Assembly: GCF_026616195.1 (NCBI RefSeq)
Contig: NZ_JANHDH010000003.1
Coordinates: forward strand, 434,001-498,000
DNA length: 64,000 bases
Direction: 5' to 3'
From: Haloarchaeobius amylolyticus
GTDB taxonomy: Archaea; Halobacteriota; Halobacteria; Halobacteriales; Natrialbaceae
Shown: piece by piece, positions 33,971 through 42,949 of the stretch
Layout: each line of letters starts with the position of its first letter
How positions within the stretch are numbered: the first letter of the stretch is position 1
Made by a program: the position numbers and the translations under genes
Notes under the pieces: generated by a model
Databases searched by the model: none
What the model was told of the DNA's origin: nothing
What the model saw: only the letters and a program-made list of their open reading frames with translations

Positions 33971-35392
33971 TTACTCCGTGGATTCGTCCGCTGGGGGGAG
34001 GGTGACGTCCTGTTCGGGGTCGGCGATCTCGGTGTCGCCCGCGCCGACCACGTCCTCGACCTCCTCGACCGAGTCGACGGCGCCCCGGCGCGACAGCAGC
34101 CAGTAGACGGCGATGCCGAGACCGAGCCACGCGAGCGCGAGCACCCACGTGACGGGGTCGATGAACAGGCCGAGCAGCAGGTTCAGGACGATGCCGAGTA
34201 TCGGCGGAATCGGGTAGTACGGTATCTCGAAGGGACGGCGCAGGTCGGGCTGCTGGCGGCGCAGCCGGATGACGCTCAGGTTCACGATGACGAACCCGAG
34301 CAGCGAGAACAGGCTCGCGAGGTTCCCGACGATGCGGATGGGGACGACGAGGACGGCGAGCAGCATGACGCCGGCACTGGCGACGATTGCGACGAAGGGC
34401 GTCCCGTACCTGACGTGCAGACGCCCCAGCCGCGCGGGGAGCTGGCGTTCCCGGCCCATGGCGAACGCGACCCGGCTGGAGCCGATGACGACCGCGTTCA
34501 GCGCGCTGATGGTCGAGAAGACCGCCCCGAAGGCGATGATGGCCGCGCCGGTCCCGATGAACGGGAGCGCGGGCATGAAGCCCTCCGCGGCCTGCGCGAT
34601 GGCCGTCTCGCCGGCCCCGCCGAGGCCCTCTGCCCCGAGGGTGCCGATGGCGACGAACACGACGAGCAGGTAGACCACGATGGTCACCAGCACCGAGAGC
34701 AGGATGGCTCGCGGGATGTTCTGCTGTGGGTTCTCGACCTCCTCGGTGACGGTCGCGATGAGGTCGTAGCCCTGGAACGCGATGAAGGTCAGCCCCATCG
34801 CGGGCAGCATGGCGACCGGGCCGTTGGGGAACAGCGGCTCGAAGTTCCCCAGGTCGACGAACGAGAGCCCGAACGCGACGAAGACGAGCAGGATGAGTAT
34901 CTTCACGAGCGTGATGACCGTCTCTGCGCTGCCACTGGCCTCGGTCGAGACGGCGTTGAGCGTCACGAACGCGGCGACGGCCGCCAGCGCGTAGACGACC
35001 GGCGGGCCGGGGAGGCCGATGCCGTAGAGGTGGAAGAACTCGACGAAGTTCGAGGCGAACCCGAGCGCGTACAGCGCCCCGGCGATCATGTACGTGAACC
35101 AGCGCGTCCAGCCCATGACGAACGAGACCGGCGCGGAGAACACCTCGCGGACGTAGGCGTACCCGCCGCCGTTCCGGGGGATGGCCGCCGCGAGTTCGGC
35201 GTACGAGAGCGCGGTGAACGTCGTGACGCCACCGTTGAGCGCGAAGACGACGAGCGCGGCAGGCCCGGCGCCTCGCGCCGCGAGTCCCGTCAGGACGAAG
35301 ATGCCCGCGCCGATCATCGCGCCGATGCCGACCATCGTGGCGTCGAGCAGCGTGAGGCTGGCGGCCGGCGACCGGTCGCCCGCGTGGCTCAT
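33971..35392 (-). CDS. APC-superfamily permease
   Basis: A 473-residue transporter with twelve helices. The N-terminal helix has GIGAMIGAGIFVLTGLAA, the substrate-loop signature of APC amino-acid/polyamine/cation transporters; later segments ALSYAELAAAIPRNGGGYAYV and AFQGYDLIATVTEEVENPQQNIP are also typical. The acidic tail of about 40 residues is cytoplasmic. Pairing with a TrkA subunit suggests nucleotide-dependent control. The TATA-like TTTATATTACC (minus strand, about 35464-35474) gives a leader of roughly 50 nt. Confidence 0.88.
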   Translation of the reverse strand: MSHAGDRSPAASLTLLDATMVGIGAMIGAGIFVLTGLAARGAGPAALVVFALNGGVTTFTALSYAELAAAIPRNGGGYAYVREVFSAPVSFVMGWTRWFTYMIAGALYALGFASNFVEFFHLYGIGLPGPPVVYALAAVAAFVTLNAVSTEASGSAETVITLVKILILLVFVAFGLSFVDLGNFEPLFPNGPVAMLPAMGLTFIAFQGYDLIATVTEEVENPQQNIPRAILLSVLVTIVVYLLVVFVAIGTLGAEGLGGAGETAIAQAAEGFMPALPFIGTGAAIIAFGAVFSTISALNAVVIGSSRVAFAMGRERQLPARLGRLHVRYGTPFVAIVASAGVMLLAVLVVPIRIVGNLASLFSLLGFVIVNLSVIRLRRQQPDLRRPFEIPYYPIPPILGIVLNLLLGLFIDPVTWVLALAWLGLGIAVYWLLSRRGAVDSVEEVEDVVGAGDTEIADPEQDVTLPPADESTE

Positions 35393-35591
35393 GCCGGTCG
35401 CTCCCCGTGGGCGCCGCGATAGCTGTCAGCCAGGGCCATAGGAATCGGTTCGACGAGCAGGGTAATATAAACAGGGCGTCAGTTCCGCCCCGAGGGCGAC
35501 CACAGGGGGCCAGGACCGTGGTCAGGGTCGGCCTCGCGGCCGATGCGGCGAAAAATCCTAAGAGGGGGCAGTCACCATACCACTGGCAGAC

Positions 35592-36401
35592 ATGTCAGCC
35601 GAGCAATCGCACGAGGCTGTGGGGGGAACGGAATCGGACGCCCGTGAGGGTATCAGGGGGACTGTGGTCGGGATGGCCGAGCAGGCCAACCCGGCGTTCG
35701 CGGTCGGGGTGGTGGTCGTCCCGCTGCTGGCGCTGGCCTACGCGGTCGAGGTGGCGCCGCTCCAGCACCACATCTACGTCCACGTGATGGCGGGCGTGAT
35801 GTGGACCGGCACCGACCTGTTCTTCGGGCTGGTCCTCGGGCCGGTCATCGGCGGGCTCTCGGAGTCGGAGAAGGCCAACGTCTTCGAGCGACTGACGCCG
35901 AAGACAGGTTTCCTGTTGCCCGTCCTCGCCCTGACGACCATCTTCGGAGGCATCACGCTGGCCATCCGGGAGGGGTGGTTCCCGCACTCGAACGCGTGGT
36001 TGGCCGTCTTCACCGCGGTCAACCTCGTCCCCGCGGTGGCACTCATCGGCTGGAACTTCGACGCGCTGGGTGACTGGCGCTGGCAAGGCTGGCAGGCCGT
36101 CGTCACCGTCGGGAGTCTCGCCTGGGTCGCGACCTCCTACCAGAACCTCGGGACGATTCCCGTGCCCATCGCACTCGCGCTCGCCGTCGTCACCATCCTC
36201 TCCGTCCAGGGCTTCGGCCTGCTACTGCCCGGCGAGGTCCGCATCTACACCGAGATGCGGTCGGCGAACCCCGACCACGAGGTCGTGAGCCGCATCGGGA
36301 TGCGAAACGCCAGACTCTCCGGGCTGCAGGGCTTCTTCCAGCTCTGTCTCATCGCCGTCATGGTGTGGCTCAGCGCCGGCAGTTTCCCGCTCCCGTTCTG
36401 A
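35592..36401 (+). CDS. Polytopic membrane protein, CopD-like
   Basis: A 269-residue protein with a hydrophilic N-terminus (about 30 residues) and seven to eight helices. Histidine-rich HHIYVHVMAGVMWTGTDLFF and the following FGLVLGPVIGGLSESEKANVFERL recall the CopD/DUF2269-type membrane proteins with His ligands for haem or copper, but the match is weak. No partner gene is adjacent. ATG at 35592 follows a short A-rich promoter-like stretch. Confidence 0.6.
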   Translation: MSAEQSHEAVGGTESDAREGIRGTVVGMAEQANPAFAVGVVVVPLLALAYAVEVAPLQHHIYVHVMAGVMWTGTDLFFGLVLGPVIGGLSESEKANVFERLTPKTGFLLPVLALTTIFGGITLAIREGWFPHSNAWLAVFTAVNLVPAVALIGWNFDALGDWRWQGWQAVVTVGSLAWVATSYQNLGTIPVPIALALAVVTILSVQGFGLLLPGEVRIYTEMRSANPDHEVVSRIGMRNARLSGLQGFFQLCLIAVMVWLSAGSFPLPF

Positions 36402-36441
36402 GCCGGGGACGGGCTGGCGGTCGCCGCAGCCACCCGGCGAC

Positions 36442-37665
36442 TCACCGGTTCGGCTCGCCGAAGCGCGTCAGCACGTCGAGTTCGGACTCGTCCACGTCGT
36501 CGAACGCCTCGCGGGCGATGACGCGTCTGTGGACCTCGTCGGCCCCGTCGATGATGCGGAAGGCGCGGACGTCCTCGTAGAAGTCCGCGAGGGGCAGGTC
36601 CTTCCCGATGCCGTTGCCGCCGCAGAACTGGACGCAGGTGTCGATGATGTCCTGGACGGTGTTCGCGGTGAACACCTTCGCCATCGCGACGGGGATGCGC
36701 GCCTCCTCACCCGCGGCGATGCGGTCGGCCGCGTCGCGTATCATCGTCCTCGCGGCGTGGAGCTGTATCTCGGCGTCGGCGATCTCGTACCGGATGGCCT
36801 GCTTCTCCGCGAGAGGTGAGCCGAACGCCTCGCGCTCGCTGGTGTAGGCGGTGGTCACGTCGAGGGCGCGCTGGGCCATCCCGGAGAAGCGCATGCAGTG
36901 GGTGAGGCGGGCGGGACCGAGGCGCTGCTGGGCGTGCTTGAAGCCCGCGTTCTCGGTGCCGAGGAGGTTCTCCTCGGGGACCCGCACGTCCTCGTACAGT
37001 ATCTCGGCGTGGCTCCCGCCGGTGACGTTCCCGCCGACGTGGGGGATGTCACGGACGATCTCGACGCCCTCGGTGTCGGCCGGGACGAGGAACAGCGAGG
37101 TGCCCCGGTAGGGGTGGGCGTCGGGGTCGGTCCGGGCCATGACGATGAGCAGGTCGGCCTCCGAGCCCTGCGTCGTCCACCACTTGTGGCCATTGATGAC
37201 CCACTCGTCGCCATCTTTCTCGGCCGTCGTGCGGATCATCTTGGGGTCGGAGCCGCCGCCGTCGTGGGGTTCCGTCATCGAGAACGCCGACCGGATGTCG
37301 CCGGCCACGAGGGGGCGCAGCCACTCCTCCTTCTGGGCCTCGGTGCCGACCAGTTCGAGCGTGTGCATGTTGCCCTCGTCGGGGGCTGCGATGCGCATCG
37401 CGCTCGGGCCGAGCAGGCTGCGGCCCGCCTCTTCGAAGAGGGGCAACACGTCGCGGAAGTCGAGGCCGAGGCCACCGTACTCCTCGGGCATCTGCGGGGC
37501 GTAGACGTCGTGCTCGCGAGCCTTCGCGCGCAGGTCCGCGATGGTCGCCTCGTCCACCGGCTCGCCGCCCAGATGCTCGCGTTCGACCGGAACGACGTAC
37601 TCCTCGACGAACGCCCGTGCCCGGGCCGCGAGGTCTCGTGCGGTCTCGGAATCGGTGTACTCCAT
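36442..37665 (-). CDS. Acyl-CoA dehydrogenase family protein
   Basis: A 407-residue flavoenzyme of the acyl-CoA dehydrogenase family. Visible marks: FSMTEPHDGGGSDPKMIRTTAEKDGDEWVINGHKWW in the middle domain (FAD/substrate contacts) and the C-terminal helical domain with CVQFCGGNGIGKDLPLADFYEDVRAFRIIDGADEVH. The last segment has the family-typical GxxG and R-x-x-x-I-x-D/E-G pattern. The gene is divergent from an aminoglycoside-phosphotransferase-like kinase gene; the two domains are fused in eukaryotic ACAD10/ACAD11. Substrate may therefore be a hydroxyacyl-CoA (inference). Confidence 0.88.
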   Translation of the reverse strand: MEYTDSETARDLAARARAFVEEYVVPVEREHLGGEPVDEATIADLRAKAREHDVYAPQMPEEYGGLGLDFRDVLPLFEEAGRSLLGPSAMRIAAPDEGNMHTLELVGTEAQKEEWLRPLVAGDIRSAFSMTEPHDGGGSDPKMIRTTAEKDGDEWVINGHKWWTTQGSEADLLIVMARTDPDAHPYRGTSLFLVPADTEGVEIVRDIPHVGGNVTGGSHAEILYEDVRVPEENLLGTENAGFKHAQQRLGPARLTHCMRFSGMAQRALDVTTAYTSEREAFGSPLAEKQAIRYEIADAEIQLHAARTMIRDAADRIAAGEEARIPVAMAKVFTANTVQDIIDTCVQFCGGNGIGKDLPLADFYEDVRAFRIIDGADEVHRRVIAREAFDDVDESELDVLTRFGEPNR

Positions 37666-37745
37666 GGCACCGGCAACACACTCGAGGTGTGTAAATCTTT
37701 AACATGCGGAAAGTTGCAAAGGTAGGTAGGAATGGAGGTAAACCT

Positions 37746-38822
37746 GTGACCGACCCACACACAGACGAGTCCTACTTCGACCGACTCGTCGACGAGGACG
37801 CCCTGGAGTCGTACCTGCGCCGGGAACTCGGTGACGCCGAATCCTTCGCCGTCGAACACCACCAGGAGGGCCACTCGAACGAGACGCTGTTCGTCACCTG
37901 GGGCGACCGCGAGCTCGTCATCCGGCGGCCGCCACCGGGCGAGACCGCCGACACCGCCCACGACGTGTTGCGGGAGTACCGCGTCATGGCGGCCCTGCAG
38001 GACACCGACGTGCCGGTTCCCGGGACCGTCCGCGCCTGCGACGACCACGACGTCCTCGGCGCGGACTTCTACGTGATGGACCGGGTCGAGGGGCACGTGC
38101 TGCGCGAGCGCGAGCCCGAGGTGTTCGCCGCGCCCGAGCACCGCCGGCGCATCGGCGAGGAACTCGTCGACACGCTCGCGAGCATCCACGCGGTCGACCC
38201 CGAAGCGGTCGGCCTCGGCGAGTTCGGTCGGGCGCCCGGGTACACCCAGCGACAGGTCGACCGCTGGCAGAAGCAACTCGGCTGGGCGTTCCAGGTCACG
38301 GCCGAGGAGCGCGAGGTCCCGACCCTCCACCGCGTCGGCGAGTGGCTCCAGGACAACGTCCCCGAGGACCACCCCGAGACGCTGGTCCACGGCGACTACA
38401 AGCTCGACAACGTCATGTTCGCGCCCGAGGCTCCGCCGGAGCTGGTGGCCGTCTTCGACTGGGAGATGAGCACCCTCGGCGACCCGCTGGCCGACTTCGG
38501 CTGGATGCTGTCGTACTGGCGCGACGCGAAGGACCCCGAGCCCGCGGTTCCCGAACTGACGGCGACGTTCATGCAGGACGAGGACTACCCGACCCGGCGG
38601 GAGCTGGTCGACCGCTACGAGGCCCAGACCGGGTTCACGTTCGAACGCGACCGGTTCTACCGGGCACTGGCGGTGTACAAGCTCGCCGGGCTCGGCGAGA
38701 TGTTCTTCCGGCGCTACCTCGAGGGGAACAGCGACGACCCGATGTATCCCCTGATGGAGGACCGCGTGCCGGCGCTGGCCGACCGGGCCGAGCGCATCAT
38801 CGAGGGCGACGAGCCGCTCTGA
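37746..38822 (+). CDS. Aminoglycoside-phosphotransferase-like kinase (ACAD-linked)
   Basis: A 358-residue kinase of the APH/choline-kinase fold, family branch associated with acyl-CoA dehydrogenases. ATP-binding strand with VIRRPPPG, catalytic loop LVHGDYKLDNVMF and metal-binding VFDWEMSTLGDPLADFGWM are all intact. GTG 37746 is preferred as start because GGAGG lies 8 nt upstream; ATG 37704 would add 14 basic residues not typical of the family. The intergenic region with the acyl-CoA dehydrogenase gene is only 80 nt, implying joint control. Confidence 0.88.
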   Translation: MTDPHTDESYFDRLVDEDALESYLRRELGDAESFAVEHHQEGHSNETLFVTWGDRELVIRRPPPGETADTAHDVLREYRVMAALQDTDVPVPGTVRACDDHDVLGADFYVMDRVEGHVLREREPEVFAAPEHRRRIGEELVDTLASIHAVDPEAVGLGEFGRAPGYTQRQVDRWQKQLGWAFQVTAEEREVPTLHRVGEWLQDNVPEDHPETLVHGDYKLDNVMFAPEAPPELVAVFDWEMSTLGDPLADFGWMLSYWRDAKDPEPAVPELTATFMQDEDYPTRRELVDRYEAQTGFTFERDRFYRALAVYKLAGLGEMFFRRYLEGNSDDPMYPLMEDRVPALADRAERIIEGDEPL

Positions 38823-38923
38823 GCACGGTCGGTGCTCACCACTGGAGCCCCGTTTCGACCCGTCGAACCCCCAGATTTTCGCTGATACGCTAGATTATAT
38901 CGCCTCCACCTGTAGCTAGAGCC

Positions 38924-41119
38924 ATGGAGAGTGGGCACTACCTCGACCAGTTGCTCGACTGCTCGTCGTCGTTGCTGACGCTCGTGGACGACGACGGCGT
39001 GGTGTCGTTCGCCAGCGGGTCGAGCCAGCGCGTCCTGGGGTACGACTCGGGGACCCTCGTCGGGGACCACCTCTCGGAGTACGTCCACCCGGACGACCAG
39101 CCGCTGTTCCGGCGGATGCTGGCCGACGGGAGCGTCATGCCGGTCGACACAGTCGAGTTCCGGGTGCGCGATGCCGGCGGGGCCTGGCGCTGGTTCGAGG
39201 CGACGGCGACCGTGCTGGCCGAGGACGCGACCGAGTCGGTGGTCGTCGACCTGCGGGACGTCACCGCCCGCAAACGGGCCGAACGACAGCTCGAGACGAT
39301 ATTCGAGAACACGACGGACGCGGTGTACGTCAAGTCCCTCGACGGCCGGTACGAGTGGATGAACGAGGCCGGTGCCGCGTTGTTCGGCCGTGACCCGACT
39401 GAGGTCGTCGGCAAGACCGACGACGACATCTTCGACGCCGGGAGTGCCGGGAAGATAGCGACCATCGACCGCCACATCGTCGAGACGGGGACGACGGACA
39501 GACGGGAGACGGTCAGGCACATCGATGGCAGGCGCCTGGTCTTCGTCGACGAGAAGTTCCCACAGTTCAACGAGGACGGGGAGGTCTCGCGGATCATCGG
39601 TATCAGCAGGGACGTGACCGAGCGCAAGCAGCGCGAGCACGAACTCGAACGGGTCAAAGAGGAGTACCAGACCGTCTTCGAGAACTCACAGGACGCACTC
39701 TTTCTCCTCTCCGTCGACGGCGACGAGGTCCGGTTCTCGCGGTTCAACCCGACCGAGGAGTTCGTGACGGGGCTCTCATCGGAACAAGTCCACGGCAAGA
39801 CGCCGGTCGAGGCGTTCGGCGAGGAACTCGGCGGCCAGATGGAGGTGAACTACCGACGGTGCCTGGAGCGACGGGCACCCATCTCCTACGAGGAGGAACT
39901 CGACCTCCCGGGCGGGTTCCGGACGTGGCACACCAAGCTCGCCCCGGTCGTCATCGACGGGGAGGTGACACAGATCGTCGGCTCGGCCTCCGACATCAGC
40001 GAAGAACGCGAGCACAGGGAACAGCTGGAGGCACTCCACGGCGCGACCCGGCGCCTCATCGACGCCGAGTCGCGCGAGGGGCTGGCCGAGGTCGTCGTCG
40101 ACGCCGCCGAACAGTTGCTCGGGTACCCGTGGTCGTCGGTGTGGTACGTCTGTGACGCCGGCACCGACCTCGTCCTGTCGGCCGACTCCGGCCACTTCGT
40201 CCGTGGTGACGGCGCAGAACACGAGCATCCGGGCGGTGGCTGGCTGTGGGAACTGTTCGAGGGTGGCGAGACCGAGACGGTCGACGACGTGCCGGTGGAC
40301 GCCTTCCCGGCGAACGTGCCACTGGGCAGTGCCATCGTCGCCCCGTTCGGGGCAGACGGCCTCGTTGTGTGTGCGACCGAGGAGTCCCGGGTGTTCGACG
40401 CGACCGACGTGGCGCTCGTCCAGATACTCGCCCAGAACGTCGAGACGGCACTCGCCGGCCTCGACCGCCAACGGGAACTCGAACGACAGAACGAGCGCCT
40501 CGACGAGTTCGCGGGCGTCATCAGTCACGACCTCCGGAACCCGCTGAGCGTCGCGAGCATCCGGCTCGAACTCGCCCGCGAGGAGACCGACAGCGAGCAC
40601 CTCGACAGGCTCGATGGCGCACTCGACCGGATGGAAGAGCTCATCGAAGACGTGCTGACGCTGGCGCGGCAGGGTCGCGTCATCGACGAACCGAAGGCCA
40701 CCGACATCAGCGCGATCTGTTACAACGCCTGGGAGAACGTCGAGACGGGCCACGCCGAGTTGACCGTGGAGACGAACGGGACGAACCCGTTCGTGCGGGC
40801 GGACCCCTCACGGGTCACGGAACTGTTCGAGAACCTGTTCCGGAACTGTATCGAACACGGCGGCGACGGCGTCTCGGTCCGGGTCGACCAGTTCGACGGC
40901 GGGTTCGCCGTCGAGGACGACGGCCCGGGTATCTCGCGGTCGGCGCGAGAGCACGTGTTCGAGTCCGGGTACACCTCCTCGGCGACCGGGACCGGGTTCG
41001 GCCTGGCCATCGTGGAGGCCATCGCCGAGGCACACGGCTGGGAGTGCTCGGTGACGGCGGGCGAGGACGGCGGCGCCCGGTTCGAGTTCTCGGGCGTCGA
41101 GTCGGTCAGGCAACCGTAG
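38924..41119 (+). CDS. PAS/GAF sensor histidine kinase
   Basis: A 731-residue kinase. Order: PAS with PAC (about 5-120), PAS (about 125-240), PAS (about 245-365), GAF (about 370-510), HisKA with the phospho-acceptor His535 in GVISHDLRNP, and HATPase (about 600-725) with N box NLFRNCIEHGG, DDGPGIS and GTGFGLAIV. No membrane segment is visible, so it is cytoplasmic and senses redox, light or small molecules through its PAS/GAF domains. No receiver-domain gene is nearby; it is an orphan as is common in haloarchaea. Confidence 0.92.
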   Translation: MESGHYLDQLLDCSSSLLTLVDDDGVVSFASGSSQRVLGYDSGTLVGDHLSEYVHPDDQPLFRRMLADGSVMPVDTVEFRVRDAGGAWRWFEATATVLAEDATESVVVDLRDVTARKRAERQLETIFENTTDAVYVKSLDGRYEWMNEAGAALFGRDPTEVVGKTDDDIFDAGSAGKIATIDRHIVETGTTDRRETVRHIDGRRLVFVDEKFPQFNEDGEVSRIIGISRDVTERKQREHELERVKEEYQTVFENSQDALFLLSVDGDEVRFSRFNPTEEFVTGLSSEQVHGKTPVEAFGEELGGQMEVNYRRCLERRAPISYEEELDLPGGFRTWHTKLAPVVIDGEVTQIVGSASDISEEREHREQLEALHGATRRLIDAESREGLAEVVVDAAEQLLGYPWSSVWYVCDAGTDLVLSADSGHFVRGDGAEHEHPGGGWLWELFEGGETETVDDVPVDAFPANVPLGSAIVAPFGADGLVVCATEESRVFDATDVALVQILAQNVETALAGLDRQRELERQNERLDEFAGVISHDLRNPLSVASIRLELAREETDSEHLDRLDGALDRMEELIEDVLTLARQGRVIDEPKATDISAICYNAWENVETGHAELTVETNGTNPFVRADPSRVTELFENLFRNCIEHGGDGVSVRVDQFDGGFAVEDDGPGISRSAREHVFESGYTSSATGTGFGLAIVEAIAEAHGWECSVTAGEDGGARFEFSGVESVRQP

Positions 41120-41257
41120 TCGCCCTTCGGATGCCAAGGCGAGACGTATCCCTCTGCCTGCCATCTCTCCCGGTAGAGGGTCGTTCGGTCGGTGGCTGAC
41201 CTGTGACGACGGTCGGCACACGACGCCCACCGCGACGAGGGGCCACTCCACTCACCG

Positions 41258-41452
41258 ATGCAGGGATTCGACCGGAACGACGCCGGAGGACAGGGACCGT
41301 CGACGACCCGGACGTGCAGTAACTGCAACCAGGCCCGGGGGCGGGAACGGGACCTCGTCTGCGGGGGTGACCGGTCGGTGCAGATAGTGCTCTGCCCGGT
41401 GTGTCTAGACGCCTACCTCGACGAGGAGTGGATACACCGGGCACAGGACTGA
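41258..41452 (+). CDS. Small four-cysteine zinc-finger protein
   Basis: A 64-residue protein with CSNC near residue 20 and CPVC near 46 (plus one more Cys at 35), the two knuckles of a small zinc ribbon. Archaeal proteins of this type are often regulatory or RNA/DNA-binding. It lies about 140 nt downstream of the sensor kinase in the same direction. No name is assigned. Confidence 0.55.
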   Translation: MQGFDRNDAGGQGPSTTRTCSNCNQARGRERDLVCGGDRSVQIVLCPVCLDAYLDEEWIHRAQD

Positions 41453-41554
41453 CCCGGCTGCCGGACCGCCCGCGTCGGTCGGTTCTTGCCTGTTACGTCT
41501 GGCCTGATACTGCATGGCAAAGAGGTGTTGCGCTCGGCGTCGAAGACCTGTACA

Positions 41555-42166
41555 ATGTCAGGGGAGACCAGCCCACCGACGCCCGGACTTGTGCACGAAT
41601 GGGTAGACCAGGGCATCGAGGACCGCGACGACTGGGCACGCCGCCGCCAGAAGGGCATCCCGAACGACGAGCAACTGCTCGTCATCGCGTGCATGGACGA
41701 ACGCATCCCGCTGGAGGACGCCCTCGGTATCGAACTCGGGGACGCCCACGTGTTCCGGAACGCCGGCGGGAAGGTGACCGACGACGTGATCCGCAGTGCC
41801 GCGTTGACGACCAACTTCTTCGACACCGAGGAGATAATCGTCGTGAACCACACCGATTGCGGGATGATGAGCGCCCCCGACGAGACGGTCGTCGAGGGGC
41901 TCGAACACGCCTGCGGCGGCGACATCGACCGCGTCGAACTCGACCCGTCCTTGCCCGCGTTGAACATCGGTGACGCCTCGCTGGCCGAGTGGATCCGGAT
42001 GACCGACGACATCGACGACGCCTGCGAGCGACAGGTCGCCTTCCTCAAGAACCACCCCTTCATCCCGGACGACGTGACGGTCCACGGGTACGTCTACGAG
42101 GTCGAGAGCGGGGCGCTCCGGCGACCTCACGAACGCCTGTCCGAGGCGGTCAACACGCGGGAGTAG
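41555..42166 (+). CDS. Beta-class carbonic anhydrase family protein
   Basis: A 203-residue protein from ATG 41555. Zinc ligands of the beta-carbonic anhydrase fold are visible: C46-x-D48-x-R50 in IACMDER, and H99-x-x-C102 in NHTDCGM. The RNAGG segment after strand 2 is also conserved. The enzyme would interconvert CO2 and bicarbonate in the cytoplasm; some relatives act on carbonyl sulfide or CS2. It stands alone. Confidence 0.85.
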   Translation: MSGETSPPTPGLVHEWVDQGIEDRDDWARRRQKGIPNDEQLLVIACMDERIPLEDALGIELGDAHVFRNAGGKVTDDVIRSAALTTNFFDTEEIIVVNHTDCGMMSAPDETVVEGLEHACGGDIDRVELDPSLPALNIGDASLAEWIRMTDDIDDACERQVAFLKNHPFIPDDVTVHGYVYEVESGALRRPHERLSEAVNTRE

Positions 42167-42181
42167 GTGCCTGCGACCGGC

Positions 42182-42460
42182 TCACGCCGCGAGAATCCGG
42201 TCCACGATGTCCTTCGCCTGCCTGACGTGCTCGTCGGCTTCCTCGCTGCCCGTCCCCTCGACCTGTGCGAGCAGGTGCTCGACGTGGCCGACGCGTTCGC
42301 GGACGACCGAGTCTGCCAGCTCGGAGTCCGCGAGGTCGCCCGCGACCGCCTCCGCCTCGGCGATCCAGCGGCTCGCGGTCCGTTCGATGGGGAGTTCCTC
42401 GGTCGCGTGGAGGTGCTCGTAGAGGGCCCGGAGGAGCGCGTCGGTGTCGGCATCGTCCAT
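42182..42460 (-). CDS. Small helical haloarchaeal protein
   Basis: A 92-residue acidic protein, almost entirely helical (LLRALYEHLHATEELPIERTA...), from ATG 42460; ATG 42469 adds three residues. It resembles short haloarchaeal proteins of unknown function. The gene is convergent with the carbonic anhydrase gene, 15 nt apart, and no motif suggests an activity. Confidence 0.6.
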   Translation of the reverse strand: MDDADTDALLRALYEHLHATEELPIERTASRWIAEAEAVAGDLADSELADSVVRERVGHVEHLLAQVEGTGSEEADEHVRQAKDIVDRILAA

Positions 42461-42586
42461 ACCGGCCACTCAGGGCTCGGTCCCCCATGATACCTCCGTC
42501 GGCCACCATAACCGTCACCCGGACTCGTGTCGAAAACGCACGACTGCTCAACCCTGAAGGCCGGCGCCCGCCGAGGAGCGACCACG

Positions 42587-42940
42587 ATGTCGAAAGCAGC
42601 CATCATCGTACTCGCAGGCACAGAATCCCACGCCGACCTCGGTCGCGTGTTCAACGCTCTGGAAGCCGCAACGGAGTTCGCGGAGGCCGGCGACGACCTC
42701 GAACTCATCTTCGACGGCGCCGGCACCGAGTGGATCGCCGAACTGGAGGACGAGGACCACGACGCCCACGCGCTGTACAAATCGCTGGAGGAGCACGTGC
42801 AGGTCTGTGACTTCTGCGTGAGCGCCTTCGAGCAGGACGACGCTATCGAGGACGCGGGCGTCGAGCGCGTCTCGGAGTTCGACGGGCACCCGAGCGTCAG
42901 GGAACTGGTCGACGACGGCTACGAGGTCGTGACGTACTGA
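42587..42940 (+). CDS. DsrE-family protein
   Basis: A 117-residue DsrE/DsrF-like protein from ATG 42587. The first strand KAAIIVLAGTESHADLGRVFNAL and the VQVCDFCVSAF segment, with two Cys near residue 75, fit the DsrE fold, where a conserved Cys carries persulfide sulfur. It may take part in sulfur transfer. The upstream 20 residues of the frame are non-coding. No tus or dsr partners are nearby. Confidence 0.75.
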   Translation: MSKAAIIVLAGTESHADLGRVFNALEAATEFAEAGDDLELIFDGAGTEWIAELEDEDHDAHALYKSLEEHVQVCDFCVSAFEQDDAIEDAGVERVSEFDGHPSVRELVDDGYEVVTY

Positions 42941-42949
42941 GCGCCGTCT

